The notes: a model not told the origin generated them from the sequence alone. A DNA stretch of 64,000 nt from LMUY01 sp964245075 (GCA_964245075.1 CAXTLC010000002.1:39059-103058); one strand, 5' to 3'. Counted from the stretch's first letter, positions 25,922 to 35,103 are shown. Made by a program: numbers and translations.

Positions 25922-27447
25922 TGGAAGGCCCTTTGCTGTACAGCGGCACCGATTGGAACTTCAGCACGCTTCGCCGCTGCTACGACGCTATCGAGCGCAT
26001 CGCGACCGACGAGCTCGGCCTCGAACTTTACCCGAACCGCATCGAGGTCATCACCTCGGAGCAGATGCTGGACGTTTACACTGCTCACGGCATGCCGCTG
26101 ACCTACCGGCATTGGTCGTACGGCAAGCGCTTCCTGCAACACGAGAACAGCTATCGCCGGGGCTACACCAGCCTGGCCTACGAGGTGGTGATCAACTCCA
26201 ACCCGTGCATCTCCTACCTGATGGAGGAGAACACGGCGACGATGCAGGCGCTGGTGATCGCGCACGCCGCGTTCGGGCACAACCATTTTTTCCGCAACAA
26301 CCACGTGTTCCGGCAGTGGACCGAGCCGTCCGCCATCCTGGACTATCTCGGGTTCGCACGCTCCTACGTCGCTCAATGCGAAGACCGCCACGGCGTGGCA
26401 GCGGTCGAGCGGGTGCTGGACGCGGCACACTGCCTGTCGCGTCACGGCGTTCATCGGCATGGCGGCAGCCGGCCGATGAACCTCAAGGCCGAGAACAAGC
26501 GCGAGAAGGAGCGGCAGGAATACGACGAGCGCGTATTCGACGACCTCTGGCGCACGCTCCCGGAGCGCAAGCCTGCCGCCGAAACGAGCGGCGACGCCGT
26601 CGAGCGCCGGCGCCGGCTCGGCTTGCCGGAGGAGAACCTGCTCTACTTCCTGGAGAAGACCTCCCCCCGCCTGCAATCCTGGGAGCGGGAGATCATCCGC
26701 ATCGTGCGGCTGATTGCCCAGTATTTCTACCCGCAGCCGCAAGTGAAGTTGATGAACGAGGGGTGCGCCACCTGGGTGCACCAGCGAATCATGAGCCGGT
26801 TGCACGAGACCGGGCAGATCGACGACGCGGCTTTCCTCGAAGTGCTGCACTCGACCAGCAACGTCATCATGCAGCCCGGCTTCGACCATCCCGCGGGCGG
26901 CCCGGGGTTCAATCCCTACGCCCTCGGTTACGCCATCATGACCGACATCGCGCGCGTCTGCGATCAGCCGACCGCTGAGGACCGTGCCTGGTTCCCGGAC
27001 ATCGCCGGCAATGGCGAGGCGATCGGCACGTTGCGCCATGCCTGGGCAAACTACCGGGACGAGAGCTTCGTGTTGCAGTTCCTCTCGCCCAAGGTGATGC
27101 GGGACTTCCGCATGTTCCGCCTGCTGGACGATACCACGGAGCCGACGCTGCTGGTGGACGCCATCCACGATGACGAGGGCTACCGCGCGATCCGCCGCAG
27201 CTTGGCGCGGTCCTATGACCCCGGGCTGAGTGATGCCGATATCCAGGTCGTGGACGTGGACCTGAGCGGTGACCGGCGCTTGATGCTGGAGCACCGCACC
27301 CGGCCCGGGCAGTTGCTTTCCAAGGACGTGGAGCCAACCCTGAAGCAGCTCGCCTTCCTGTGGGGCTACGACGTCAAGCTACAGGAAGTGGACTCCGCTA
27401 CTGACGTGGTGCTGGCAACCCACCAGGCGAGCCCCCCGCGACGATAG
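25921..27447 (+). CDS. spoVR: SpoVR family protein (YcgB-like)
   Basis: 508 aa. Family hallmarks include LGLELYPNRIEVITSEQMLD, THGMPLTYRHWSYGKRF-like (here AHGMPLTYRHWSYGK), IAHAAFGHNHFFRNNHVF and the central VKLMNEGCATWVHQRIM. The His/Cys/Glu-rich motifs suggest metal binding. Named after Bacillus SpoVR, which affects spore cortex, it occurs widely in non-sporulating bacteria with prkA and yeaH. The 3' end overlaps the convergent ctaF gene by 50 bp. Confidence 0.95.
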   Translation: MEGPLLYSGTDWNFSTLRRCYDAIERIATDELGLELYPNRIEVITSEQMLDVYTAHGMPLTYRHWSYGKRFLQHENSYRRGYTSLAYEVVINSNPCISYLMEENTATMQALVIAHAAFGHNHFFRNNHVFRQWTEPSAILDYLGFARSYVAQCEDRHGVAAVERVLDAAHCLSRHGVHRHGGSRPMNLKAENKREKERQEYDERVFDDLWRTLPERKPAAETSGDAVERRRRLGLPEENLLYFLEKTSPRLQSWEREIIRIVRLIAQYFYPQPQVKLMNEGCATWVHQRIMSRLHETGQIDDAAFLEVLHSTSNVIMQPGFDHPAGGPGFNPYALGYAIMTDIARVCDQPTAEDRAWFPDIAGNGEAIGTLRHAWANYRDESFVLQFLSPKVMRDFRMFRLLDDTTEPTLLVDAIHDDEGYRAIRRSLARSYDPGLSDADIQVVDVDLSGDRRLMLEHRTRPGQLLSKDVEPTLKQLAFLWGYDVKLQEVDSATDVVLATHQASPPRR

Positions 27448-27766
27448 CGGAGGAAGCGGTGTCGCGGGTGGCGTAGTCCACCATGGTCATGCCGCAGAGG
27501 ATGGAGAGCCAGCAGAAGCCGACCAGGCCGTAAAAGCGCATCAGCGGCATCTCTTCCCGCACCTCCATCGTGAACAGCAGCACCGTGAGGATCATGCACA
27601 GCGTCAGTCCGGCCTCGATGTAGGACGCGGTCCGTGACGGCACGACGGCGCCGAGCAGGACGATGACGGCGAGAAAGCAGAGCAGCGCCACGAAGGCGAA
27701 GACCGGCACGCGCATGTGCTTCCAGATTTCCTGGCGCTCGGCTTCGGTCGGCTTGTTCCCGCTCAT
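27398..27766 (-). CDS. Cytochrome c oxidase subunit IV (small, CtaF/CyoD-like)
   Basis: 122 aa from the ATG at 27766, which overlaps the coxC stop (ATGA). Three hydrophobic segments are visible (VFAFVALLCFLAVIVLLGAV, AGLTLCMILTVLLFTMEV, FYGLVGFCWLSILCGMTMV), the layout of bacterial oxidase subunit IV. It ends the act-cox operon. The last 50 bp overlap the convergent spoVR gene, and the hydrophilic tail (SSAIVAGGSPGG) is encoded there. Confidence 0.82.
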   Translation of the reverse strand: MSGNKPTEAERQEIWKHMRVPVFAFVALLCFLAVIVLLGAVVPSRTASYIEAGLTLCMILTVLLFTMEVREEMPLMRFYGLVGFCWLSILCGMTMVDYATRDTASSAIVAGGSPGGLPAPRQ

Positions 27767-28431
27767 CGTCCGACCACGTAGAGCACGGGAAACACGATGA
27801 TCCACATCAGGTCGATGAAGTGCCAGTATAGCCCATAAATCTCGATGCGGTTCTGATGGCGGTGCAGGTAGCCGGGCTTGCTCGCCTGCCAGGTGAACCA
27901 CAGCAAGATGCTGACGCCGGTTATCAGGTGCACGCCGTGCAACGCGGTGGTGATGAAATACAGGTTCACGAACAACTGGGATGCCGTGTCACCCGCGAGC
28001 GCGTAGCCGCGAGGAAGGAACGGCGTCATGTGTTCCACGTAGTCCTGGTAGTACTCGAAACCTTTCAGGACCAGGAAGAGGCTGCCAAGCCCCGCCGTGG
28101 CCAGCATGCAGCGCACCATCCAGCGCTGCCCGCCCAGGCGCGATAGCATGATCGCGCCGGACATGGTGAGGCTGGAGCAGATCAGCACCACCGAATTGGT
28201 CGCCCCGATCCAGAACTTCAGGTGCAAGACGGCCGCCCGGACCGAGTCCGGGTGGGTGTAGTGCAGCACCAGGGCGCAGGCGAACAGTCCGCCGAACAGC
28301 AGCAGCTCCGTCAGCAGCCAAGCCCACATCCCCATCCGGGTGGCTTCTTGCTGCTGGTCCAGGTTGGTGAAGTGCTCGGCAAGCTCGGTCCCAATCGGCA
28401 GGCCGATGACGCCAACCGCGTCACCGGGCAT
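27763..28431 (-). CDS. coxC: Cytochrome c oxidase subunit III
   Basis: 222 aa, the short form. It spans the membrane about five times. Family features include EATRMGMWAWLLTELLLFGGLF near the N-terminus (in part), LKGFEYYQDYV with the conserved Glu, LYFITTALHGVHLITG and the ending YWHFIDLMWIIVFPVLY. Subunit III stabilises proton uptake by subunit I. The start overlaps the coxA stop by 11 bases. Confidence 0.94.
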   Translation of the reverse strand: MPGDAVGVIGLPIGTELAEHFTNLDQQQEATRMGMWAWLLTELLLFGGLFACALVLHYTHPDSVRAAVLHLKFWIGATNSVVLICSSLTMSGAIMLSRLGGQRWMVRCMLATAGLGSLFLVLKGFEYYQDYVEHMTPFLPRGYALAGDTASQLFVNLYFITTALHGVHLITGVSILLWFTWQASKPGYLHRHQNRIEIYGLYWHFIDLMWIIVFPVLYVVGR

Positions 28432-30076
28432 CGTTGGGCGCCTCGTGCGGGTAATCGTACGGCTCGAAATCGACGAACGGGGCCGTGATGAAGTTGTGCG
28501 CTGGAGGGGGCGAGGTGGTGGTCCACTCCAGGCCCTTCGCGTCCCACGGGTTGGCCGGAGCACGGCGGCCATACCACAGCGACCATGTCAGGTAGACCAT
28601 GGGGAAGATGTAGCCTGCGGCCAGGATCGTGGCGCCGGCCGAAGACAGCACGTTCAGCAACTGGAACTCCGGCGGGTAATCGTGATAGCGCCGCGGCATG
28701 CCGAGGTAGCCCAGCAGGAATTGCGGGAAGAACGTCACGTTGAAGCCGATGAAGATGAAGATGGCCGAGACCATGCCCCAGCCTTCCGGATACATCCGCC
28801 CGGTGAATTTCGGCCACCAGAAATGCAGCCCGCCCAGGAAGGCCAGCACCGTGCCGCCCACCATGATGTAGTGGAAGTGCGCCACCACGAAATAAGTGCC
28901 GTGGGTGTGCTCGTTGATGGACAGGGTGGCCAGGAACAGGCCGGTCAAGCCGCCGATCACGAACAGGCCGATGTAGCCCATCGCATACAGCATCGGGGTC
29001 TTGAGCCGGATGCTGCCTTTGTAGATGGTTGCGGTCCAGTTGTAGACCTTCACCGCCGAGGGCACCGCCACCGCGAAGCTCAGGATGCTGAAGGTCAGCG
29101 CCGCCGTGTCGCTCTCGCCATTGACGAACATGTGGTGGCCCCACACGAAGAAGGTGATGGAGGCCAAGCCGATGCTCGCGTAGGCGATGAAGCGGTAGCC
29201 GAAGATCTTCTTCTGGGCGAAGGCAGGCACGATCTCGCTGATCACCCCCATGCCGGGCAGCACCATGATGTACACGGCGGGGTGAGAGTAGAACCAGAAC
29301 AGGTGCTCGAACAGCACCGGGTCGCCGCCCAGCGCCGGATCGAAGATACCGATGCCGAAGGCGCGCTCCAGCACCAGCATGATCAGGGCGATGGTGATGA
29401 CGGGTGTCGCCAACAGGAAGATCAGGCTGACCGCGTAGTGCGTCCATACGAAGATGGGCATGCGGAACCAGGTCATTCCCGGCGCCCGCATGGTGTGGAT
29501 CGTGACCACGAAATTCAGCCCCGTCAGGATGGACGAGAAGCCGACGACGATCACCCCCAGCAGCGCCGGGATGACGTAGGTGTTGGAGAAGGTGGTGCTG
29601 AACGGCGCGTAGAACGTCCATCCGGTGTCCACCCCGCCGATCACCAAGTCTGCCACGGTGAACAGCGCGCCGCCGACGAACACGTACCAGCTCAGCAAAT
29701 TCAGGCGCGGGAACGCCAGGTCCTTGGTCCCGATCATGATCGGAATGAGGAAGTTGCCGAAAGTGGATGGGATGGACGGGATGAGAAAGAACCACACCAT
29801 CACCACGCCGTGCACGGTGAACAGCTTGTTGTAGGTGTCGCTGGTGAAGATCTGCCCGTTCGGCACCACCAGGGACAGCCGCACCAGCCCGGCCGCGATG
29901 GCGCCCACGACGAAGAAGATCGTGATGGTGGCCAGGTAGAGCAACGCGATGCGCTTGTGGTCCGTGGTGAAGAACCACGACCGCAGCGTTGACGCCTCAT
30001 GCAGGTAGTCCGCCGGTCTGCCCAGCGTGGAGTCGGGCGTGACCGGATCGCGCAGCGAGGTGTCGAGAGGGCTCAT
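28421..30076 (-). CDS. coxA: Cytochrome c oxidase subunit I, A2-type haem-copper oxidase
   Basis: 551 aa with about 12 membrane helices. It holds haem a, haem a3 and CuB and reduces oxygen to water. His ligands appear in VHGVVMVWFFLIPSIPS (haem a), FYSHPAVYIMVLPG (CuB plus cross-linked Tyr region), WGHHMFVNG and VVAHFHYIMVGG. The motif is YSHPAV rather than HPEVY: the D-channel Glu is missing and a Tyr-Ser pair stands before the His, which defines the A2 subfamily found in caa3 enzymes of Rhodothermus and Thermus. Start overlaps the coxB stop (ATGA). Confidence 0.95.
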   Translation of the reverse strand: MSPLDTSLRDPVTPDSTLGRPADYLHEASTLRSWFFTTDHKRIALLYLATITIFFVVGAIAAGLVRLSLVVPNGQIFTSDTYNKLFTVHGVVMVWFFLIPSIPSTFGNFLIPIMIGTKDLAFPRLNLLSWYVFVGGALFTVADLVIGGVDTGWTFYAPFSTTFSNTYVIPALLGVIVVGFSSILTGLNFVVTIHTMRAPGMTWFRMPIFVWTHYAVSLIFLLATPVITIALIMLVLERAFGIGIFDPALGGDPVLFEHLFWFYSHPAVYIMVLPGMGVISEIVPAFAQKKIFGYRFIAYASIGLASITFFVWGHHMFVNGESDTAALTFSILSFAVAVPSAVKVYNWTATIYKGSIRLKTPMLYAMGYIGLFVIGGLTGLFLATLSINEHTHGTYFVVAHFHYIMVGGTVLAFLGGLHFWWPKFTGRMYPEGWGMVSAIFIFIGFNVTFFPQFLLGYLGMPRRYHDYPPEFQLLNVLSSAGATILAAGYIFPMVYLTWSLWYGRRAPANPWDAKGLEWTTTSPPPAHNFITAPFVDFEPYDYPHEAPNDAR

Positions 30077-31047
30077 CGAGACTGCTCCACGGTGGGCACT
30101 TGTGCCGTTTGGACGACCCCGGCCTTGATGTAGGCGATGAGCCGGATCAACTCGTCTTCGGGGATCACGCCCTTGAAGGCCGGCATCACCTGCTTGTAGC
30201 CGGCGATCAGGTTGTGATCGGGGTTCAGGATCTTGTCGCGGATGTAGCTCGTATCCGCCGTGACCGTTCCGCCCGCCTCCATCGGAACTTGGGAGCCGAG
30301 CAGGCCGACCAGCGATGGCGCCCGCACCGTGCTGCCGGCGTCATGGCAGCCGCTGCACCCGTAGGAGGAGAACAGCTTGGCGCCGGCCGCGGCCAGGCTG
30401 GTGCTGCTGCCGGACTGGCGCAGCCAATCCGCATAGTCCGACGGGGTCATGATGGTCAGCAGGCCGTCCATGACGGAATGGTCCGTGCCGCAGAACTCGG
30501 TGCACAGCAGCCGATAGGTGCCGGGCCGGTCAGCCTGGAACCACACCTGCGTGTAACGGCCGGGCAGCGTTTCCATCTGGACGCGCAACGCCGGGAAATA
30601 CAGCGAGTGGATGACGTCCTGGCTGATCATGTTGATCAGGATCGGCTCGCCTGTCGGCACGTGCAGGTCGTTGATTTCCGCCTGGCCGCCCGGGTGCTGG
30701 AATTTCCACATCCACTGCCGGCCGATTGCCTCGATCTGCGTGGCGTTGGCGGGTGGGTTCTTGTGCGCGATGAACATCTGCGCGCCCCAGGCGAAGAAGA
30801 TCAGCGTCAGGATGAACGGAATGATCATCCAGCCGAGTTCGAGCATGCGGTCGCGCGTTTCGCTGTAGCTCCGATTCACCACCTGGCCGTCGCGGTAGCG
30901 GATGGCAAAGATGGTGATGCCGATGAAGATCGGAACCACGAGCAGCAGGGTCAGCGCGGTGAAGGCCCAGATCAGGTAGTCGGTCTGGGCCGCACTGGCA
31001 GAGGCCGAGGGCGGCCACAGCGCCAGCGGGTAGTCACTCGGATTCAT
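30073..31047 (-). CDS. coxB: Cytochrome c oxidase subunit II with fused cytochrome c domain
   Basis: 324 aa. Two membrane helices (LIWAFTALTLLLVVPIFIGI and IIPFILTLIFFAWGAQMFI) are followed by the periplasmic cupredoxin domain. CuA ligands are in VIHSLYFPALR and CTEFCGTDHSVM at about 183-194. A C-terminal class I cytochrome c has the haem motif GCSGCHDAG at about 231 and a Met ligand near VMPAFKG, making this caa3-type. No cleavable signal is seen at the N-terminus. It lies directly after the ACIII genes, so ACIII may donate electrons to this fused haem. Confidence 0.94.
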   Translation of the reverse strand: MNPSDYPLALWPPSASASAAQTDYLIWAFTALTLLLVVPIFIGITIFAIRYRDGQVVNRSYSETRDRMLELGWMIIPFILTLIFFAWGAQMFIAHKNPPANATQIEAIGRQWMWKFQHPGGQAEINDLHVPTGEPILINMISQDVIHSLYFPALRVQMETLPGRYTQVWFQADRPGTYRLLCTEFCGTDHSVMDGLLTIMTPSDYADWLRQSGSSTSLAAAGAKLFSSYGCSGCHDAGSTVRAPSLVGLLGSQVPMEAGGTVTADTSYIRDKILNPDHNLIAGYKQVMPAFKGVIPEDELIRLIAYIKAGVVQTAQVPTVEQSR

Positions 31048-31607
31048 GGTGCGGTGTCCAGCTTATGGCCAAGGATGAGCGTCATCGCCCGTCCGACCGG
31101 AATGCGCCCGCGGGTATGGGCATCGTCGATCCAGGCGTAGTTGTAGAGCAACTGCGCTTCCCGCCCGTGCAGCGCCGCCAGCTCCTCGACCGGGTTGGCC
31201 TGCAGGGTGGGCGCGGGCGGCGCGATCCGCACCAACTGCTCGGCCGTGAGATGCGGCTCGGCACGCCGATGGTCGGCGAGGAGCAGACGCTGCACGAAAA
31301 CCATGATGAAGACCATCGTCACAGCCGCGCAGCCGAGCCCGAGGACCAGCCGGCCCAAGGTTCCGCCGCTGAGATCCGCGGTTTCGTGCCCGGCGCCTCG
31401 TGCCTTGCGGGACGGCGGCGTCGCCGGCTTGCCGCGGCCCAACGCCTCGGTCCGGTCCTCGTTGGGAGTGCTGCGGCTGCCCGGGACCACCGCCGGAACG
31501 CCGAGGCGGACTGCCAGCCCGACCCCGCCGAGCAGCAGGGCGATGCGCGCCAGCCAACCAGCCGCGACGCCGGTGCCGCTCGCCTTGCCCACTTCAGGCG
31601 ACTGCAT
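31044..31607 (-). CDS. Membrane protein of unknown function in the ACIII-oxidase operon
   Basis: 187 aa from the ATG at 31607 (AGGGAGGAC upstream). There is one hydrophobic segment at about residues 18-45 and a second at about 85-105 (GLGCAAVTMVFIMVFVQRLLL). The soluble tail has PAPTLQANPVEELAALHGRE and NYAWIDDAHTRGRIPVGRAM, a pattern (proline-rich entry, then Y-W-D, then RIPV-RAM) that recurs in small proteins beside bacterial oxidases. It overlaps actF by 14 bases and coxB by 4, so it is translated with them. It may join or assemble the two complexes; this is inference. Confidence 0.75.
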   Translation of the reverse strand: MQSPEVGKASGTGVAAGWLARIALLLGGVGLAVRLGVPAVVPGSRSTPNEDRTEALGRGKPATPPSRKARGAGHETADLSGGTLGRLVLGLGCAAVTMVFIMVFVQRLLLADHRRAEPHLTAEQLVRIAPPAPTLQANPVEELAALHGREAQLLYNYAWIDDAHTRGRIPVGRAMTLILGHKLDTAP

Positions 31608-32607
31608 GGCGTCCTCCCTTGGGCAAGATTCCCAGCAGGGCCAGCAGCAGGCCGCCAATCCCGAGCACCGCGAATGCGTCCGCCCATGTCACGACGAAGC
31701 TGCCACGGAAGGCCGGCGTGACCAGCCACAGCGTCTCCACCAGGTGCACCAGCAGCAGCATCGCCGCCAGACTCGCCAGCACCGCCGGCACCCGCGCCAG
31801 CGCCGTCGGCAGCACGGCAAGGCCGATGACGCACGCCGCAACGGCGAACCAGACCGAGAAGATGCCGGCGCCGGGCATGCGGGCCTGGTACCAGGTGATC
31901 TCCTTCGGCAGGTTGGCCGACCAAACGACCAAGTACTGCATGAAGTGCAACGTCGCCCAGCCCCCCAGCAACACCGCCAGCAACGCGCCCAAGCCGCCCG
32001 GCAAGACGCCGCGCGGGCTGGTGCCGACGGCCGTCACGAAGGCGGCGAGGCAGCCTGCGATACTCACCTGCGAGAGGATGAGCAGCATCCCGAAGGCGGA
32101 GGAACCAAGGCCTGGCTGCAAGGACATCACCCAGTCCACGGCCGCCACGCTGACGAGGCACACATGCAGCAGCAACCCGATCCCTGCCGTCGCACGCCGC
32201 GGACTGCGCGGGGTCCGGCTGAACACCAGCGCCAGCAACGACAACAGAAGCAGGATGACGCAAGTCCGGATGGCGAACCACCCCGGCGCCATCCAGGCGA
32301 CCGGCAGCTTGTCCGTCATGTCCGCCCGGCGGTACAGCGGCGCGGTGCGCAGCAGCACCGGGATCACGAACAACGCGCCGGCCGGCAACAGCAGCAAGAC
32401 CCGGCGCAACAAGACCAGCAACCCCCAGTCCAACATGCCCACGCCTTCCAGCGCCAGCACGATCGGCAGCGCGCCCAACGGCATGGCCATCCAGAACAGC
32501 CAAGCCGCGAGGTAGGAGGGCATGACGCTTGCGTTCGCGATCGCCATCACCAGCCAGCAGATCGCGCCAAGCAAGCCGACCCCGCCGACAACGGCGACAG
32601 CCCTCAC
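31594..32607 (-). CDS. actF: Alternative Complex III membrane subunit ActF
   Basis: 337 aa polytopic protein with about ten hydrophobic segments, e.g. VAVVGGVGLLGAICWLVM and the C-terminal DAFAVLGIGGLLLALLGIL. In ACIII, ActF is a shortened relative of the NrfD-like ActC. Assignment follows operon order (actA-B-C-D-E-F) and topology, since sequence conservation in this subunit is low. Start overlaps the actE stop (ATGA). Confidence 0.85.
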   Translation of the reverse strand: MRAVAVVGGVGLLGAICWLVMAIANASVMPSYLAAWLFWMAMPLGALPIVLALEGVGMLDWGLLVLLRRVLLLLPAGALFVIPVLLRTAPLYRRADMTDKLPVAWMAPGWFAIRTCVILLLLSLLALVFSRTPRSPRRATAGIGLLLHVCLVSVAAVDWVMSLQPGLGSSAFGMLLILSQVSIAGCLAAFVTAVGTSPRGVLPGGLGALLAVLLGGWATLHFMQYLVVWSANLPKEITWYQARMPGAGIFSVWFAVAACVIGLAVLPTALARVPAVLASLAAMLLLVHLVETLWLVTPAFRGSFVVTWADAFAVLGIGGLLLALLGILPKGGRHAVA

Positions 32608-33137
32608 TTCGCCGCCTCCAGCTTCGCGCGATCCTCAGACGGCAGGCTCGCCACATTCACGTTCTGGCTGAGCTGAAGCGCGCGGATATAGGCGATGATC
32701 GCCCAGCGGTCCGCGGGCGCCACCCGGTCGGCGTAGCTGTACATCGCGCCGTAGCCGTTGGTGATCGCGTCGTAGAACACCTGGGACTTCGCCTCGCGCA
32801 GCTTGCCCTCGACGAAGGAGGGCGGGTGCGGGAAGCCGCGCTGCACGATCATGCCTTCGCCGTTCGCCGCACGCCCGTGGCAGGGCGTGCAGAAGATCTC
32901 GAACCGCTCGTGCCCCCGATCCAGCAACGCTTGGTCAATGAGAGTTGGTGCGGCGGCCGGGCCGTTCGGAGCGTCGCGGGCGATCGTTCCGTCCACCGGG
33001 TGGCGCATGGAGGTGCCGTTCTTGAAGAAGGAGTTGCGGTCCCACGTCTTGGAATAGCCCTGGGTGTACATGTCCTCGCGCTTGCAGCCTCCGAGCGCTG
33101 CAAGGAAGCACAACGCCAGCGCTGACACCGCCCTCAC
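32604..33137 (-). CDS. actE: Alternative Complex III monohaem cytochrome c subunit ActE
   Basis: 177 aa. A lipoprotein signal (ALCFLAALGGC) anchors the protein on the periplasmic side. One haem c motif FCTPCHGRAANGEGM is at about residue 85. The segment CKREDMYTQ after the lipobox and the DGTIARD motif are typical for ActE. Upstream actD and downstream actF overlap it by 4 bases each. Confidence 0.92.
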   Translation of the reverse strand: MRAVSALALCFLAALGGCKREDMYTQGYSKTWDRNSFFKNGTSMRHPVDGTIARDAPNGPAAAPTLIDQALLDRGHERFEIFCTPCHGRAANGEGMIVQRGFPHPPSFVEGKLREAKSQVFYDAITNGYGAMYSYADRVAPADRWAIIAYIRALQLSQNVNVASLPSEDRAKLEAAK

Positions 33138-33694
33138 CGCGGCACCCTGTGAACTTCCACCGGGGGTGATGCCAAGCCGGCCAAGGCGGCTTCCACCCTG
33201 TCAGGATCGAAGCTGTCGTTCTCCGACTGCACCGCCACGAAGAAACGGTCGTCCGTGGCGCGCGTGAAGTTCGGGATGTTGAACGACGGGTGGTTCAGCC
33301 GCGGCAGGCGGCTCGCGTTCAGCAGCAGCCCGACAGCCCACAGCGCGCCGACGAGGACGCCGAACGACACGGTGGGCACGATGAAGGCCGGCCAACTGAA
33401 CAAGGGCCGGCCGCCGATGTTGAACCGGTAGCCGTAGATCGTGGCTCCCGCACACATCGCGAACATGGCCGCGCCGCCCAGCCCTGCCGCCAGCATCACG
33501 AACGGCACCAGGGAGCGTGACGACAGCCCGGCCAGTTCGGCAGCCTCCGGGATCGGCACCGGGGAGTAGGCGTCCAGCCGCCCTAGGCCGCGGTTGCGAA
33601 GCGCCCGGAGCGCGTCGCAAACGGCAACCCCCGAAGTGAACTCGGCACTGACCCCCCAGAGGGGAGCGCCGGAACTGTGCTTCGGCTCAGCCAC
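33134..33694 (-). CDS. actD: Alternative Complex III subunit ActD (DUF3341)
   Basis: 186 aa from the GTG at 33694, overlapping the actC end by 8 bases; an in-frame TTG at 33721 is possible. The soluble start (LWGVSAEFTSGVAVCDALRALRNRG, quoted in part) and LDAYSPVPIPE are the DUF3341 signature. Two membrane helices follow (VPFVMLAAGLGGAAMFAM and FIVPTVSFGVLVGALWAV). The tail includes FTRATDDRFFVAV. ActD is a membrane subunit of ACIII with no cofactor. Confidence 0.9.
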   Translation of the reverse strand: MAEPKHSSGAPLWGVSAEFTSGVAVCDALRALRNRGLGRLDAYSPVPIPEAAELAGLSSRSLVPFVMLAAGLGGAAMFAMCAGATIYGYRFNIGGRPLFSWPAFIVPTVSFGVLVGALWAVGLLLNASRLPRLNHPSFNIPNFTRATDDRFFVAVQSENDSFDPDRVEAALAGLASPPVEVHRVPR

Positions 33695-35102
33695 GGCGGT
33701 GCACCGGCAGCGCGCCCACAAGCCGCCGCATGTCCACGATGGAGATCACGGGCAGGTAGCGCAGGAACAGCAGCAGCAGGAACAGGAACAGCCCGACCGT
33801 GCCGAGAAACGTGCCCACGCCCACCAGATCCATCGTGTACGGATGCGCCGCGGACGGCAGGAAGTCGTGTTGCAGCGTGATGACGATGATCATGAAGTGA
33901 TCGGCCCACATCCCGAATGCGACCAGCAGCCCGATGCCGAACAACAGCCCGGCCGACCGACGCAGCGGCGGGACCCAGAACAACTGCACGGGAACCAAGG
34001 CGCACAGGATGATCGCCCAGGTGGACCAGGAATGCGCCCCGTGGAAGCGGCGGCTCATCACTCCCTGATCAAAGCTGGTGCCGGTCAGCGATGCGGTGAG
34101 GAACTCCGCCGCGTAGCAGTAGAGGTTCGCCAATCCCAGCACGAGCAGCAGGATGGCCAACAGGTCCAGGTGGCGCGGCGTGACGAGCGGCTTCAGCGGG
34201 AATACCGCCCGCACCACCACCACCAGGGCTGCCACCATGCCGACCCCGGCGAACAAGGCCGCGAACAGGAAGGAGATGGGCGCCAGCGCATCGTGCCAGC
34301 CCGGCTCCACCGTCCCGGCGAACATCACGGCAGCGCCGGTCTGCAACGAGACGACCAGGATGGCGCCGAAGATCGCCAGCACCCGGTAAGCCCGCTGCCA
34401 CCGCAGCCAATGCGTGATGGAGCCGCGCCACCCCAGCGCCGCGATGCCGTAGAGCTGCGCCTTCAACAGGCGCACCCATCCGCCGGGCCGGCTTGCCTCG
34501 CGCGTCGTCCGCTCCACCGCGCGGTCCCGCATCGCTGCCAAGTCGGGCAGCATGCCGACATACCAGAAGCTCGTGCAGATCCCGAGAAAGCTAATGATGT
34601 CCACCGCGTCCCAGAACAACGGGCTGCGGAACTGCGGCCACAGCAGGAAGGTGTTGGGGTAGGGCAGGTTCCAGTAGAAGAACCACGGCCGCCCAAGATG
34701 GATGATCGGGTACAAACCGGCTGCCGCGGCAGAGATCAGGGCGATCGCCTCCGTGATGCGGTTGACCGCGCCGCGCCATTCCACGCCGAGCAGCAAAAGC
34801 AACGCCGACACCATCAGCCCGCCGCTGGCCACCCCGATCCACCAGTCGTAGCCCACGATGTCGAGCGCCCAGGTGACCGGGATGTTGTTGCCCCACACCC
34901 CAACGCCCTCGAACAGCACCCAGAACACCGTCACGACCAGCACGCCGACCAGCGCCAGCGAGACCGCGAACGCGATCCACCAGCGCATTCCGCCCTCGTG
35001 CTCGAAGGCGACGTCCGTCACGTCCCGCCCGACGGTGGTCCAGGTCTGGCCCGGCGCGATGATGCGGTTCGCCGGAAGCGGGGTGTCCACGGTAATGCTC
35101 AT
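33687..35102 (-). CDS. actC: Alternative Complex III integral membrane subunit ActC (NrfD/PsrC family)
   Basis: 471 aa with about ten membrane helices. NrfD-type motifs include NNIPVTWALDIVGYDWWIG, with a conserved Gly/Trp region, and GLYPIIHLGRPWFFYW, part of the proposed quinol site. ActC with the iron-sulfur protein ActB oxidises quinol. It starts 1 base after the actB stop region and overlaps actD. Confidence 0.94.
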   Translation of the reverse strand: MSITVDTPLPANRIIAPGQTWTTVGRDVTDVAFEHEGGMRWWIAFAVSLALVGVLVVTVFWVLFEGVGVWGNNIPVTWALDIVGYDWWIGVASGGLMVSALLLLLGVEWRGAVNRITEAIALISAAAAGLYPIIHLGRPWFFYWNLPYPNTFLLWPQFRSPLFWDAVDIISFLGICTSFWYVGMLPDLAAMRDRAVERTTREASRPGGWVRLLKAQLYGIAALGWRGSITHWLRWQRAYRVLAIFGAILVVSLQTGAAVMFAGTVEPGWHDALAPISFLFAALFAGVGMVAALVVVVRAVFPLKPLVTPRHLDLLAILLLVLGLANLYCYAAEFLTASLTGTSFDQGVMSRRFHGAHSWSTWAIILCALVPVQLFWVPPLRRSAGLLFGIGLLVAFGMWADHFMIIVITLQHDFLPSAAHPYTMDLVGVGTFLGTVGLFLFLLLLFLRYLPVISIVDMRRLVGALPVHRRG

Positions 35103-35103
35103 C

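Noticed and set aside
28421..30076. Loss of the subunit I proton-channel Glu as a damaging mutation
   Set aside because: The YSHPAV motif is the normal state of A2-type oxidases and the rest of the protein is intact.
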